Positions 33,278 to 42,715 of a DNA stretch of 64,000 nt are shown in pieces (positions within the stretch are counted from its first letter, which is position 1; every line of letters starts with the position of its first letter). This stretch comes from an uncultured Erythrobacter sp. (GTDB lineage: Bacteria > Pseudomonadota > Alphaproteobacteria > Sphingomonadales > Sphingomonadaceae). The DNA lies in NCBI GenBank assembly GCA_947493165.1, contig CANLPY010000001.1, forward strand, positions 1,526,501 to 1,590,500, written 5' to 3'. The translations under genes were made by a program, and so were the position numbers. Below the pieces are notes generated by a model. That model saw nothing but the letters and a program-made list of their open reading frames with translations. It had not been told where the DNA came from and made no database searches.

Positions 33278-35497
33278 CTAGGCGGTCTCAAGATTCCGTT
33301 TGGAGCTTTCCAGCTTTTGCGTGCTTGTGATTGGCGCAATGCCATCGATAGTCCAGACCGTTCCTTTAGGGCCAGAAAACAGATCAAGGCTACCATTAAT
33401 CTGTTCAGCTAGATCCTCGATAAGATGCACACCTTCCGAGGTCGACTTGTTGAGTGCTTTATCAAGATCAAACCCGTGCCCGTCATCGGTAACAACTAGA
33501 CGCAAGCCTCCAGACGACCGGGAGAGCGTAACGTTGATGGCGCCTTTACCGTCCGGAAAGGCATGTTTGTAAGCGTTGGTGACAAACTCACAAACCAACA
33601 AAGCAAGCGGCGTCGCAACCGCCACATCGATTTCGCAGGACGTGATCTCGTGCGTCAAATCAATGCCGTCATGTCCAAGTCCTTCGTCGAGCAAATCGAG
33701 CAACTCGACAAGAAACTTCTCCGGATCGACTTCGGTTACCGGCTCGGCTCCCGAGCGATAAAGATATCTATGGATCAGTCCCATGGCACGGATGCGGTTT
33801 GCAGTGTTGTTAGGGCCGATCCCGGCCTTGGACTGCTTAGCCCTGCTGCGCTCCTCACTTCTGAGCAGGCTGGCCATCATCTGAAAATTGTTTCCGGTGC
33901 GGTGGTGGATTTCCTGAAGGAAGATATCGCGTGTTTTCACCAATGCTTTTTGCATCCGGTACGAACGGAAACTCGCAAAGGCGAGCGTGCCGATAAGCAG
34001 GGCAACTGCAAGAGCAAGGCCCATCGCGAGCCGCGACTGCCGCAATTCCGATGCACCCAGCGCTGCCTCCGCCTCAAGTTTTTCCAACCTGCTATCGCGC
34101 TCACGAATTTCGAACAGAACTTCTGAATTCGCAACAGCTTTCATCTTTTCTTCTTCAAAGCGAATATCGCCATAGCGTGAGGCCGCCTGAAAATACGGAG
34201 CCGCCTCTGCGGACCGCCCAAGCCGAGTGAGAACTTCGGCAGTTAGGCGCGAATACTCGCTCTTCAATTCAGCATCAGCCGGTAGAGCTTCCACCTCCTC
34301 CACACCGCCGTTGTTCGGTTCAAGAACGGTACGCGCAATCTCCAGAGAGCTATGAGCCTTGGCTGTATTGTTCTTTTCAAGATAATATCCAGCAAGTCGC
34401 AAGAGCCCGTTGGCCCCTTCCACCGGATCACCCAATTCGAGAACTATCGGGGCGGAACTTTCGGTCATGGCGATTGCTGCGTCGATTTCCCCCATGAGGT
34501 ACAAGGTCTCGGCATGGCTAAGGTCAGCGTGACCCTGAAGAAACCTCGATCCCTCCTGTGCCGCATATTTTTTCGCGCTTACGTACGCCTGATTTGATAG
34601 ATCGAGCTGACGATCTTCTCGGTATGCCCACCCAAGGTTGATATGAAAGGCTGAAAGGGCATGAGGCTCGCCGCTGCCATACTGTTCGAAATTTGCGATC
34701 GCACGCTTATGAAAGCGAATGGCTTCTTTCGAACCGCCGATAATGTTGAATACATTACCGATGTTGGCGAGGACGACGCCTGTATTGTCGGTCCGCCCGA
34801 TATCTTCAAATCCGTTCAATGCCTGATGATAGAGATCAATGGCCAAGTCAAATTCACCATCAAGCCTGGCTCTCACAGCCAAGGCATTGTAAATACCCGG
34901 GTATTTATTCACTAAATTGCTGGATTTGGCCAATCGCAATGCAGCTTGTAGGTGACGTTCCATAATGTCAGTGGAGCCGCCCGCACGGGAGGTCTGCACA
35001 GCTTTGGCATAGTGAAGATGGGAAAGCGCGACCAGATCATTGGCTTTGCTCGATGCCCTGATCAGCCGGTCCGCTTCGGCCATATCCAGCTCGCTTATTA
35101 CCGCTTTTCGTCCTGCGCCATAAGAAAGCAGCATTCGCTGAGCGTTGGGGGCTAATTTTTCTGCGAGAGGCTCAATTTCTGCTACCTCAAAATAGTCCGG
35201 CATCTCTCTAAGGTAAAATCGGATATGCCGATCCTGATCGGCTGCAGACAGGCCGGGAAGCGCCAGTGTGCATTGCTCGCCAAGTTCATCTATTTCGCTG
35301 AATTCGGCCGGGTCTATCTGCTCAATCTGCGCGCATGGATTATTGCCCTGCGCCTGAGCCGCAACCAGCAAAGAATTTGTCAAACAGATAAACGAAAAAA
35401 TAGTGAGCGCCATTCGCACACAGCTGCGCGATAACTGGCGATGTGACAGAATGTTTATCAGAGCTGATACTGTCATGCTTGCATTACAATCGATCAC
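33278..35497 (-). CDS. TPR-containing sensor histidine kinase (HisKA_2 type)
   Basis: The protein of about 730 residues has an N-terminal hydrophobic segment, several TPR-like helix pairs in the periplasmic part (for example SGEPHALSAFHINLGWAYRE), a coiled coil and a second membrane helix near residues 495-515. The HisKA_2 H-box is FLQEIHHRTGNNFQMM near residue 530. The ATPase domain has the N-box 'LLVCEFVTNAYKHAF' and the G1 box VTDDGHGFD. It probably autophosphorylates in response to an unknown signal. The long start at 35497 is GTG and an ATG lies at 35476. Neither has a clear ribosome site, so the start is uncertain. No regulator gene is adjacent. Confidence 0.9.
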   Translation of the reverse strand: MIDCNASMTVSALINILSHRQLSRSCVRMALTIFSFICLTNSLLVAAQAQGNNPCAQIEQIDPAEFSEIDELGEQCTLALPGLSAADQDRHIRFYLREMPDYFEVAEIEPLAEKLAPNAQRMLLSYGAGRKAVISELDMAEADRLIRASSKANDLVALSHLHYAKAVQTSRAGGSTDIMERHLQAALRLAKSSNLVNKYPGIYNALAVRARLDGEFDLAIDLYHQALNGFEDIGRTDNTGVVLANIGNVFNIIGGSKEAIRFHKRAIANFEQYGSGEPHALSAFHINLGWAYREDRQLDLSNQAYVSAKKYAAQEGSRFLQGHADLSHAETLYLMGEIDAAIAMTESSAPIVLELGDPVEGANGLLRLAGYYLEKNNTAKAHSSLEIARTVLEPNNGGVEEVEALPADAELKSEYSRLTAEVLTRLGRSAEAAPYFQAASRYGDIRFEEEKMKAVANSEVLFEIRERDSRLEKLEAEAALGASELRQSRLAMGLALAVALLIGTLAFASFRSYRMQKALVKTRDIFLQEIHHRTGNNFQMMASLLRSEERSRAKQSKAGIGPNNTANRIRAMGLIHRYLYRSGAEPVTEVDPEKFLVELLDLLDEGLGHDGIDLTHEITSCEIDVAVATPLALLVCEFVTNAYKHAFPDGKGAINVTLSRSSGGLRLVVTDDGHGFDLDKALNKSTSEGVHLIEDLAEQINGSLDLFSGPKGTVWTIDGIAPITSTQKLESSKRNLETA

Positions 35498-35813
35498 GTA
35501 AGTTATGATAGACGCTCATTAACAAAACCTTTCGTCAGGCGCAATGATTCGAGCAATCTACAATTCGTAACCCAAGTCCTGTTTTACGATTGTTTTTTGG
35601 CCAACGGCCTATGGTAGAAGGCCGACATAAGCTATTGCGACAAAACGTTGGAGCAGTACGGAAAAGGGTTGCCGCCTGAACCAAATCCAGCCCACCCGTA
35701 ACTCCGTCAAATCAAGACAGCTTGCGATTGATCTCAAAACAACCTGTAACCGACCAAACGATAGCCACGAATATCAATATTGTGCTTTCTGGTCAGGCAA
35801 CGCGGAATAAATT
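35498..35813. other. Divergent intergenic region, nothing recognised
   Basis: These 316 bases separate the minus-strand kinase from the plus-strand hydroxylase and must hold both promoters. I see no clear inverted repeat, RNA or small gene. Confidence 0.5.
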
Positions 35814-36773
35814 GTGACATTAGACCGTCTATCAGCGGAATCGAGCGACAACGATAGTCGAAAGAATCCGCGTTCGCTTGGCCTGTTCATCCTGACATTT
35901 GGCTTGTTGTTACTGGCTGCAGAGGCACTGCTTATTGGAGTGGGAATCGTTCAGGACACGGTTGGCCAGACGGTATACGATAACGGGTGGTCTTTTGAGT
36001 CTGCAAGTTTCGTTGCCGCGCTCACCAATGGCCTACTCTCGCTAACGGCGTTGGTGGCTCTTTTCGGATTTCTCGAGTGGCGGCAAATGAAGTTCCGGAA
36101 TTTCAAAGAACGATATTCCGAAGGGTTGATCTATGCATCAATCGGTTTGGCTATCGCAACGGCATTGCAGATAGCCGCATTTTCATGGTTGTATCAATTT
36201 GAGATCGAGCCACTCATCCGGGCCGATGATCTTGGGCCGCTCCTTGTCGTTTTTCCTGTCTTGTACATGGTGTTCATTGGCTTCTTTGAATATTGGCTCC
36301 ACCGTGCGCTGCACGACATCCCAATCCTTTGGCGGCTGCATGCGATTCATCATCAAATTGAGGAAATGAATGCTGCGCGAAGCTATTCTCATTGGGCACA
36401 AGACGCGCTGTATCTTAGCGTGATCACGGTCCCTTTGTTGTTCCTGATCGAAAGTCCTGAACAGCATATTGCACTGCTGACGACGTTCTACCTCGTCTCG
36501 AATTACTACATGCACACCGACAATCCAGCGATGTCCTTTCCGCCCGCAGTGCGCCACGTTTTGGCAGATAACATCTACCACCATTATCATCACTCTCGCG
36601 CAATCGAGCATTGGGGCCGCAATTATTGTTCCTTCTTTTCGTTCTATGATCGCATATTCGGAACGCAGCACATGCCAGATAACGAAGTATTTCACCCCAC
36701 CGGGATCGATGGTTATCGGCCACTATCAGGCTGGCGAGATTATTTGGTGCGGCCATTCACTCGTGATGGCTGA
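35814..36773 (+). CDS. Fatty acid hydroxylase/sterol desaturase-family membrane enzyme
   Basis: The 319-residue protein starts at GTG. It has about five membrane helices and the family's di-iron histidine clusters: H163-x3-H167 (HRALH), H176-x2-HH180 (HAIHH), a further His near 234 and the C-terminal cluster HHYHH at 256-260 with H266 (EHWGRNY). Members hydroxylate or desaturate lipids, sterols or carotenoids at the membrane using O2. The substrate here is unknown, and no carotenoid or hopanoid genes are adjacent. It stands alone, divergent from the kinase gene. Confidence 0.88.
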   Translation: MTLDRLSAESSDNDSRKNPRSLGLFILTFGLLLLAAEALLIGVGIVQDTVGQTVYDNGWSFESASFVAALTNGLLSLTALVALFGFLEWRQMKFRNFKERYSEGLIYASIGLAIATALQIAAFSWLYQFEIEPLIRADDLGPLLVVFPVLYMVFIGFFEYWLHRALHDIPILWRLHAIHHQIEEMNAARSYSHWAQDALYLSVITVPLLFLIESPEQHIALLTTFYLVSNYYMHTDNPAMSFPPAVRHVLADNIYHHYHHSRAIEHWGRNYCSFFSFYDRIFGTQHMPDNEVFHPTGIDGYRPLSGWRDYLVRPFTRDG

Positions 36774-36893
36774 ACCTTCGATCAAACAAGACGCCCGGAC
36801 CAAAATTTCTTACAGCCGTAACCTTTTCCATATCGCGAACGAAACGCCTTACATCTGGCGTTCGCCAATCTAACGACGAAAAGGAATTTGGCT

Positions 36894-37229
36894 GTGAAGG
36901 GTTTAATTATATCAGCGGCGGTTGCGGCACTGTCGATAGCATCAGCTCCGGCATTGGCATCAGGCTCTGGTTCTGGTGGCGGCGGAGGCGGAGGCGGCTT
37001 TGGTAGCGGCGGCAATATCTCGCGGCCATCACCAGAAGAGCGCTTGGAGCGCCGTGGCAGATCACAGGTTCGCAAACGGATTACTTGTAAGAAATGTGAG
37101 TATCATAAGCGTTTGAACAATCAAACCGCGGCCACCGTTGCACAAAAAGTGGCCAATGGCGGCTTCGATCTCAAGGATAAGGACCGCACTGCAGTCTTGT
37201 ACTTCCTGCGCCAACGTTACGGCGTTTGA
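36894..37229 (+). CDS. Exported Gly-rich protein of unknown function
   Basis: I chose the GTG at 36894 because AAGGAA lies seven bases before it; a TTG six bases upstream is less suitable. The 111-residue product has a signal peptide cleaved near ALASGSG, a stretch of Gly and Ser, then a basic segment. A CKKC pair follows in ITCKKCEYHKRL, then a helical tail ending in LRQRYGV. I recognise no family. The CxxC could bind a metal or form a disulfide in the periplasm. Confidence 0.7.
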   Translation: MKGLIISAAVAALSIASAPALASGSGSGGGGGGGGFGSGGNISRPSPEERLERRGRSQVRKRITCKKCEYHKRLNNQTAATVAQKVANGGFDLKDKDRTAVLYFLRQRYGV

Positions 37230-37264
37230 TTAGCAGCTGATTGATTAGACAGCTTTACAAGCCG

Positions 37265-39334
37265 ATGTCACTTAAATCGGCGTTGCCGGTGCGGGTTGCT
37301 TACGCGCCTTTTGCTGCGATTGTTTTTCTAGGGAGTTTGATAGGTCTGGTGGTGCTGTCGCACCAGATCGCTCCCCCCATCCTTTCTTATGTAACTGTCC
37401 TGGCTTTGGGGAGTGCATTGGTATCTTTTTTGCTTTGGCAAAAACCACCGATTACTGCCCGAACCGTTTTCCTGATCGCTGTGCTGGGCCACCTAGTGGC
37501 ACTTTTCGGACAGACAATCTTCGAAGACGATTACTACCGCTTTATCTGGGACGGTTGGCGCGTGCTCGAAAGTGGTTCCCCGTACGGGATCCCGCCCGAA
37601 AAGTTTGTAGACAATCCATCAGTCCCGGCAGCGATGCAGGGTGTGCTCGAATGGGTCAACTACCCGGAGCTTCCGACAATTTACGGACCGGTGCTGCAAA
37701 TTTTGTTTGCGGCGGTGCACTTGCTATCAGGAAGCGACGAGTTGGGCCTACGAATTTTATTTGCCGGCGGTGCATTACTTTTGACTGCATTGGTATTGCG
37801 GCGACACAGGCCGAGCACCGCAGCGCTATTCGCGTGGAACCCGCTAGTCGTCGCAGAGTCCACATTGCACCTACATCCGGATGTTCTGATGGCATTAGCG
37901 CTCTTCGCAGCGCTAATTGCTGGTCGCCGGCACCCGGTTGTCGCTGGCATACTGATAGCGGTCGCGGCCGGTGTAAAGATCGTTGCATTGGCCGCTTGGC
38001 CAATTCTGCTTCGCCTCAAACCCACGGCAATGATCGCATCGATTGGCACTCTGGCCGCATTATATGCCTTGTTCGCGGTACAGGGGCTTGGCGTTGGCTT
38101 CGATTCGACCGAAACATTCGCAACTCAATGGTATTTCAACCCATTGGTATACGAACTGTTCTTCTTCGTTTTTGGGCCAACTTGGGGCCGATTGCTGGCA
38201 ATAGTCGCAGCTGGCTTCTTGGTTCTGTGGCTGCACGCCCGTGCGAGGAGTTTTGATCGCGTTCCGTTAGCGGCGATCTTTGGAACAATCCTGCTGTTCG
38301 CACCGGCGGTGAACGCGTGGTATCTTATCTGGCTGCTACCCTTCGCGCTCGATCGGCGCGAGGTCTGGCCTTATGTCGCCAGCGCGGCGCTGCCGTTGTC
38401 TTACCTGACGGGCCTCAATCTCGAGCTCTATCACCTAGATGAGTTTGAAGTTCACCCGATCGCATTGCGCATTGAATGGTTTCTTATCGGAGGGGCAATA
38501 GCGTTTGATGTAATGCGCAATCGACATGCCAATCGTCGAAAAGACCCGGAAACGACGCCGATCACTGACCCGAAGGTCTCGGTCATCATTCCAGCATTGA
38601 ATGAGGAAGGGTCGGTTGGCGAGGCCGTTCGGGGTATTATCGAAGCCGAACCGAGGGGGCTGACAGAGGTTCTAGTCGCTGACAATGGATCGAGTGATGG
38701 TACGTCGACGGCGGCCCAAGCGGCGGGCGCAACGATTATCTCACAGCCCGAACGAGGCTATGGCGCAGCTTGCCTTGCCGGGCTTCAGGCGATCAATGAG
38801 GACACCAACATCGTCTTATTCATGGATGCCGATCTCTCGGATGTGCCGGAGGAAGCCTCTAAGCTGCTCGCACCGATCATCGAAGGTAAAGCGGACCTTG
38901 TGATTGGGTCGCGAACCCTTGGCGAGGTTGCGCCCGGCGCCATGAGTTTACCTCAGCGCTTCGGCAACTGGCTTGCTCCGGCGCTGGTGCGGCTTGTGTG
39001 GGGCGCTCATTTTACTGACCTTGGCCCGTTCAGAGCTATCAGGCGCGATGCGCTGGAGCGATTGGCAATGGCTGATCGAGACTTCGGTTGGACAATCGAA
39101 ATGCAAGTCCGGGCCGCGAAATTCGATATGCGTATCGCAGAACCAGCAGTTAGCTATCGCAAGCGAGTTGGCGTCTCCAAAATCTCAGGCACTGTGCGAG
39201 GCGTGCTCGCTGCTGGCTGGAAAATCCTCTTCGTGATTGCACGTGAGGCTTTTGGCGATTTCGATCTTGCTGCGAGAAGAAATGCAAACCACACAAAAGG
39301 GCCTTCTCGATCCGAACAAGTTGGCGACACATGA
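37265..39334 (+). CDS. Membrane glycosyltransferase fusion: GT87-like mannosyltransferase part plus GT2 domain
   Basis: The N-terminal about 420 residues hold ten or so membrane helices. They carry the features of GT-C/DUF2029-like polyprenol-sugar transferases: an acidic loop FEDDYYRFIWDGW, the loop YPELPTIYGPV, and HPDVLMALALF. From about residue 437 a cytosolic GT2 domain follows (VSVIIPALNEE, VADNGSSDGT, MDADLSD) that resembles dolichyl-phosphate sugar synthases. One protein could thus make a lipid-linked sugar and use it across the membrane. An in-frame TTG lies at 37241; neither start has a clear ribosome site. It heads a plus-strand group with the DUF547 and TIGR04282/TIGR04283-type genes. 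Confidence 0.8.
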   Translation: MSLKSALPVRVAYAPFAAIVFLGSLIGLVVLSHQIAPPILSYVTVLALGSALVSFLLWQKPPITARTVFLIAVLGHLVALFGQTIFEDDYYRFIWDGWRVLESGSPYGIPPEKFVDNPSVPAAMQGVLEWVNYPELPTIYGPVLQILFAAVHLLSGSDELGLRILFAGGALLLTALVLRRHRPSTAALFAWNPLVVAESTLHLHPDVLMALALFAALIAGRRHPVVAGILIAVAAGVKIVALAAWPILLRLKPTAMIASIGTLAALYALFAVQGLGVGFDSTETFATQWYFNPLVYELFFFVFGPTWGRLLAIVAAGFLVLWLHARARSFDRVPLAAIFGTILLFAPAVNAWYLIWLLPFALDRREVWPYVASAALPLSYLTGLNLELYHLDEFEVHPIALRIEWFLIGGAIAFDVMRNRHANRRKDPETTPITDPKVSVIIPALNEEGSVGEAVRGIIEAEPRGLTEVLVADNGSSDGTSTAAQAAGATIISQPERGYGAACLAGLQAINEDTNIVLFMDADLSDVPEEASKLLAPIIEGKADLVIGSRTLGEVAPGAMSLPQRFGNWLAPALVRLVWGAHFTDLGPFRAIRRDALERLAMADRDFGWTIEMQVRAAKFDMRIAEPAVSYRKRVGVSKISGTVRGVLAAGWKILFVIAREAFGDFDLAARRNANHTKGPSRSEQVGDT

Positions 39335-39413
39335 AATTGAGTCATTTGTTGTAACGAGACGGCACAGGCAACCGAACTGATAGGCTAGAGAACGGGTACT
39401 GGAGATACTGATA

Positions 39414-40259
39414 ATGTCACAAGCAGCTTCACTAGAAACATTGAGCAACACGAAACTGTCACGCCGCATGATCCTGGGCGCAGTGCCCGCGACGGCAGTG
39501 CTTGTCGCTTGCGGCCCCTCGGCACCGGGCGGTCTGGGCGAAGACAGCTTTGGGTCAAGTGAAACCTCTGACGCCGCGATTGATCATTCGATGTGGAACA
39601 ATCTGCTGCAAGAATATGTGGTCGAGGGTTCTGATGGGGTAAACCTGGTTGAATACAACCGGTTCAAAAGTGAAGCATCGGACGATTTGGCCAGCTATCT
39701 CGCAGCTATGCAAGCGGTAGCAATTGAGGACTTCGGTCCCGATGAGCAGTTTGCGTTCTGGGTCAACCTTTACAATGCCGCAACAGTCGACGTCATCCTC
39801 AAGAATCTTCCGTTGGATTCAATCCGAGACATCGGATTGCTCGGCACCGGCCCGTGGAAAGACGATGCTGTAACCGTGTCAGGTCGAACGCTCAGCCTCG
39901 ACAATATCGAACACGACATCCTGCGCCCTGAATGGCAAGATGTTCGCATCCACTATGCTGTTAATTGTGCGTCGATTGGGTGCCCCAACCTTGCCAAGGA
40001 AGCGTACACTGGTGCCAAGCTGGAGGAGATGCTGGAGGCTGCCAGCAAAGCTTACGTGAACCACCCCAGAGGGTTCGGAGGCACTCCCGACCAAATCATC
40101 GCTTCGAATATTTTCGATTGGTATCAAGACGATTGGGGGTCTGTGCAGGACGTGCTAGACCATGCGCGCGAATATGCCGAAGGCCCAACTGCCGAACTGC
40201 TCGAAGGCGCTGAGGGGATCAGTGGTTACGATTATGATTGGGGTCTCAACCTCGCCTGA
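39414..40259 (+). CDS. DUF547 lipoprotein with Tat-like signal
   Basis: The 281-residue protein begins with SRRMILGAVPATAVLVAC, a twin-arginine-like signal ending in a lipobox Cys at residue 33. The mature domain is DUF547: FWVNLYNAATVDVIL, 'LSLDNIEHDILR', and the Cys-containing 'HYAVNCASIGCPNL' motif. DUF547 proteins are frequent beside TIGR04282/TIGR04283-type glycosyltransferases, as here, but their biochemical role is not established. It lies 79 bases after the fusion glycosyltransferase gene and 53 before the TIGR04282-type gene. Confidence 0.88.
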   Translation: MSQAASLETLSNTKLSRRMILGAVPATAVLVACGPSAPGGLGEDSFGSSETSDAAIDHSMWNNLLQEYVVEGSDGVNLVEYNRFKSEASDDLASYLAAMQAVAIEDFGPDEQFAFWVNLYNAATVDVILKNLPLDSIRDIGLLGTGPWKDDAVTVSGRTLSLDNIEHDILRPEWQDVRIHYAVNCASIGCPNLAKEAYTGAKLEEMLEAASKAYVNHPRGFGGTPDQIIASNIFDWYQDDWGSVQDVLDHAREYAEGPTAELLEGAEGISGYDYDWGLNLA

Positions 40260-40312
40260 TCGAGCGAAAGTCGTTGCGAATTCAATGCGGCTGATCCACC
40301 AAAGAGGCCGAT

Positions 40313-40900
40313 ATGACCATCAAGCCTCACCTTGTCCTTTTTGCCCGCTATCCGAACCCAGGCGAATGTAAGACACGGCTAATCCCTGCAGTTGGTCCGG
40401 ATGGCGCAGCAGCCATTCATCGCAAACTGGCGGAGCGCACGGTGCGCTTGCTGCAGGAGTCGGGTTGCCATGTGACGATTGCGACCACTGGCGCTGAAAC
40501 GTCAGCATTCGAACATTGGCTTGGTCCTGACATTGAATTTGAAATACAGGTCGATGGAAATCTGTCCGACAGACTGCTGGCCTTTGTTGAGAAGGCGCCA
40601 GTGGTTTTTTTCGGTGCCGATACGCCGGAGCTTTCCAAATACCACGTGCGAACGGCGGTAGAAGGCCTTGCGACGCACAAGGTGGTAATTGGTCCGGCGG
40701 AAGATGGCGGTTATTATCTGATCGGGATGCGCGAACCTCTGCCTGAGTTACTGACGGACATGCCATGGAGCACCGACCAAGTGCTGCCCGAAACACTGCG
40801 CAGGTTGAAGCAGCGCAAGATTGAGCCGTTGCTGCTCGAGACTCTTCCAGATTGCGACCGTCCAGAGGACCTTAATCGCTGGCCGGAGCTACGCTTATGA
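40313..40900 (+). CDS. TIGR04282-type (DUF2064) nucleotidyl/glycosyltransferase
   Basis: The 195-residue protein has a GT-A-like fold with the signature 'LVLFARYPNPGECKTRL' at the N-terminus. It then has 'FFGADTPELSKYHV' and the family motif GPAEDGGYYLIGM, with the metal-binding acidic pair. The family is named for frequent linkage to arsenosugar genes, but direct biochemical proof is lacking. Its last four bases overlap the start of the next gene (ATGA), so the pair is coupled. AGAGG precedes the ATG. Confidence 0.88.
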   Translation: MTIKPHLVLFARYPNPGECKTRLIPAVGPDGAAAIHRKLAERTVRLLQESGCHVTIATTGAETSAFEHWLGPDIEFEIQVDGNLSDRLLAFVEKAPVVFFGADTPELSKYHVRTAVEGLATHKVVIGPAEDGGYYLIGMREPLPELLTDMPWSTDQVLPETLRRLKQRKIEPLLLETLPDCDRPEDLNRWPELRL

Positions 40901-41625
40901 GCAGCGTCACGATCCTCATCCCAACTTTTAAGGAAGAGCATGCTCTTCCAGAAACGATCGAAACCCTTCGCAGATTGGATCCGCAACCCGACGAAATCCT
41001 GTTAGTCGATGGAGGCAGCAAGGATGCAACGGTTGCGATTGCGCAAGAGGCCGGCTTGCGTGTGCTTCATTCACCTCGCAAGGGACGCGGCGCACAGATA
41101 AACTTTGGGGTCGCAAACGCTCTTGGAGAAATCGTCTGTGTTCTTCACGCCGACACACATCCACCAGCCGATGCCATCAGCGTCATTCAGGAGACAATGT
41201 CTGATCGGCGCATTGCCTTAGCGAGTTTTATGCCGAGACTGGTTGGGCCAAAAGGTACGCGCTGGGGCTCAACTTTGCATAATTTTATCAAGACCTGGTA
41301 CGCGCCGCTCCTAACCCGACCACACCTTTTTGTTCGAGGCGTACGGTTGCTTTTCGGAGATCACGCGATGTTCTTCCGCCGAGAGGACTTTATTGCGATC
41401 GGTGGTTGTGATGAACGCCTTGTGGTAATGGAAGAGGCGGGTCTGTGTATCAACTTCACTCAGCTGGGGCGCACACGGATGGTTCGACGTTGGATCAGGA
41501 CTTCAGATCGACGGATCGCCAAGCTGGGCAGCATCAAGGCAAACTACATCTATTTGAAAGTCGGGTTAATGTGGGCGGCTGGTGTGCGCGAGGGATTGGT
41601 TGATCATTACCCTGATATTCGTTGA
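40897..41625 (+). CDS. TIGR04283-type glycosyltransferase (GT2)
   Basis: The 242-residue GT2 protein shows VTILIPTFKEE, LVDGGSKDATV, the 'GRGAQINFGV' loop typical of this family and VLHADTHPP as the DxD-bearing strand. The C-terminal half has 'GDHAMFFRRE' and a hydrophobic tail. It is annotated in this family as an arsenosugar-linked glycosyltransferase. Coupling to the TIGR04282-type gene is universal enough to suggest one complex or pathway. The gene ends 17 bases from the convergent SDR gene. Confidence 0.88.
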   Translation: MSSVTILIPTFKEEHALPETIETLRRLDPQPDEILLVDGGSKDATVAIAQEAGLRVLHSPRKGRGAQINFGVANALGEIVCVLHADTHPPADAISVIQETMSDRRIALASFMPRLVGPKGTRWGSTLHNFIKTWYAPLLTRPHLFVRGVRLLFGDHAMFFRREDFIAIGGCDERLVVMEEAGLCINFTQLGRTRMVRRWIRTSDRRIAKLGSIKANYIYLKVGLMWAAGVREGLVDHYPDIR

Positions 41626-41642
41626 TCGTTTCTGCGCTACTC

Positions 41643-42698
41643 TCAAAAAGCAACCGAGCTCCGTTCAGCAGGGCGACGACGGATGAAGCCAGTTTCCACA
41701 CAATAGCTGATCTGCCTGAGCAGCGCAGCTTCGTCCATCTGGGGTGAGCGCCGGCCTGTCAGTCTTTCGCTCGCCTCCGTTTCGAATTGCGGCGAACGAG
41801 TGAAGTAGGACAGATATGGCTTAACCATACGTGCTGCCATACCGTCGCTTGCTATAACTGCGCTATTGATATCAGCAATCCGAGGGCTGCGCAGGCCGGG
41901 TATTTTACCGATCAATTGCAAGAACTCCTCGACCGAAACAGCCTGCCTTGCTGCAAGGTGGACAATTGCTGGGTGGTGCTCTGGATGTGTCGCCAGTGCA
42001 CTGATGCCTTTGACCACGTGATCGATCGGCACGAAGTTAAGACTCGCATCTTGAGCGGTCATCACAGTTTGGATTCGTCTTTCAGCGATAAACTTAAACG
42101 CCCGGTAGATAGTGTCGAAGCTCCGGATCCGGCCATTGGCATATTCGCCGACGACAATGCTTGGCCGGGCAACAATCGCATCAGGGCGTAGCTTTAGTAG
42201 CTCGCTTTCAGCCTGCGCCTTCGACTGTTCATATCCGTTTGCGAATGGACCATTTTTCGAGTTTGGAGCTTCTTTGATCGGTCCGTTCTGCAAACCGCAA
42301 GTATAGGCTGTGCTGACATGCACAAAACGTGCTTTCGGAAAGCATTTGGCGACATTGAGGGTGCCCTCGACATTGACGGCTTGCAAATTTTCAATCGCCG
42401 CTTCGAATTTTACCAAGGCCGCACAATGGATCACGCAATCGATGGCTATCTGCAATTGCGCTAGCCTACGTCGGTCGAAATCCAATTCATCACAGGTTAT
42501 GTCCCCTTGCAACACCATGACCTCACCCACTTCGGGCATTCGGTCGATATAGCGGCGCGTTGGAATGGGCTTTCCGTCATTCCCTTTAATTTCGGTGTCG
42601 CGGTGGACCATCGCTATGACTCGATGCCCCTTACTCGCAAACTCCTGTACGAGCGCGCCGCCAAGCAGTCCGGCCGAACCAGTGATGAAGATGACCAC
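41643..42698 (-). CDS. Extended SDR (NAD-binding_4/male-sterility type)
   Basis: The 351-residue protein starts with GTG after AAGGGAG. The N-terminus has the extended-SDR Gly motif ITGSAGLLGGALV. DCVIHCAALVKF marks the cofactor cleft, and the catalytic Ser/Tyr/Lys set appears as VSTAY and YEQSK. The family includes fatty acyl-CoA reductases and sugar epimerases, so the reaction is open. It follows arsM by 17 bases on the same strand, which ties it to the arsenic locus. Confidence 0.85.
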   Translation of the reverse strand: MVIFITGSAGLLGGALVQEFASKGHRVIAMVHRDTEIKGNDGKPIPTRRYIDRMPEVGEVMVLQGDITCDELDFDRRRLAQLQIAIDCVIHCAALVKFEAAIENLQAVNVEGTLNVAKCFPKARFVHVSTAYTCGLQNGPIKEAPNSKNGPFANGYEQSKAQAESELLKLRPDAIVARPSIVVGEYANGRIRSFDTIYRAFKFIAERRIQTVMTAQDASLNFVPIDHVVKGISALATHPEHHPAIVHLAARQAVSVEEFLQLIGKIPGLRSPRIADINSAVIASDGMAARMVKPYLSYFTRSPQFETEASERLTGRRSPQMDEAALLRQISYCVETGFIRRRPAERSSVAF

Positions 42699-42715
42699 AA
42701 ATCATCTCCCTTTGA

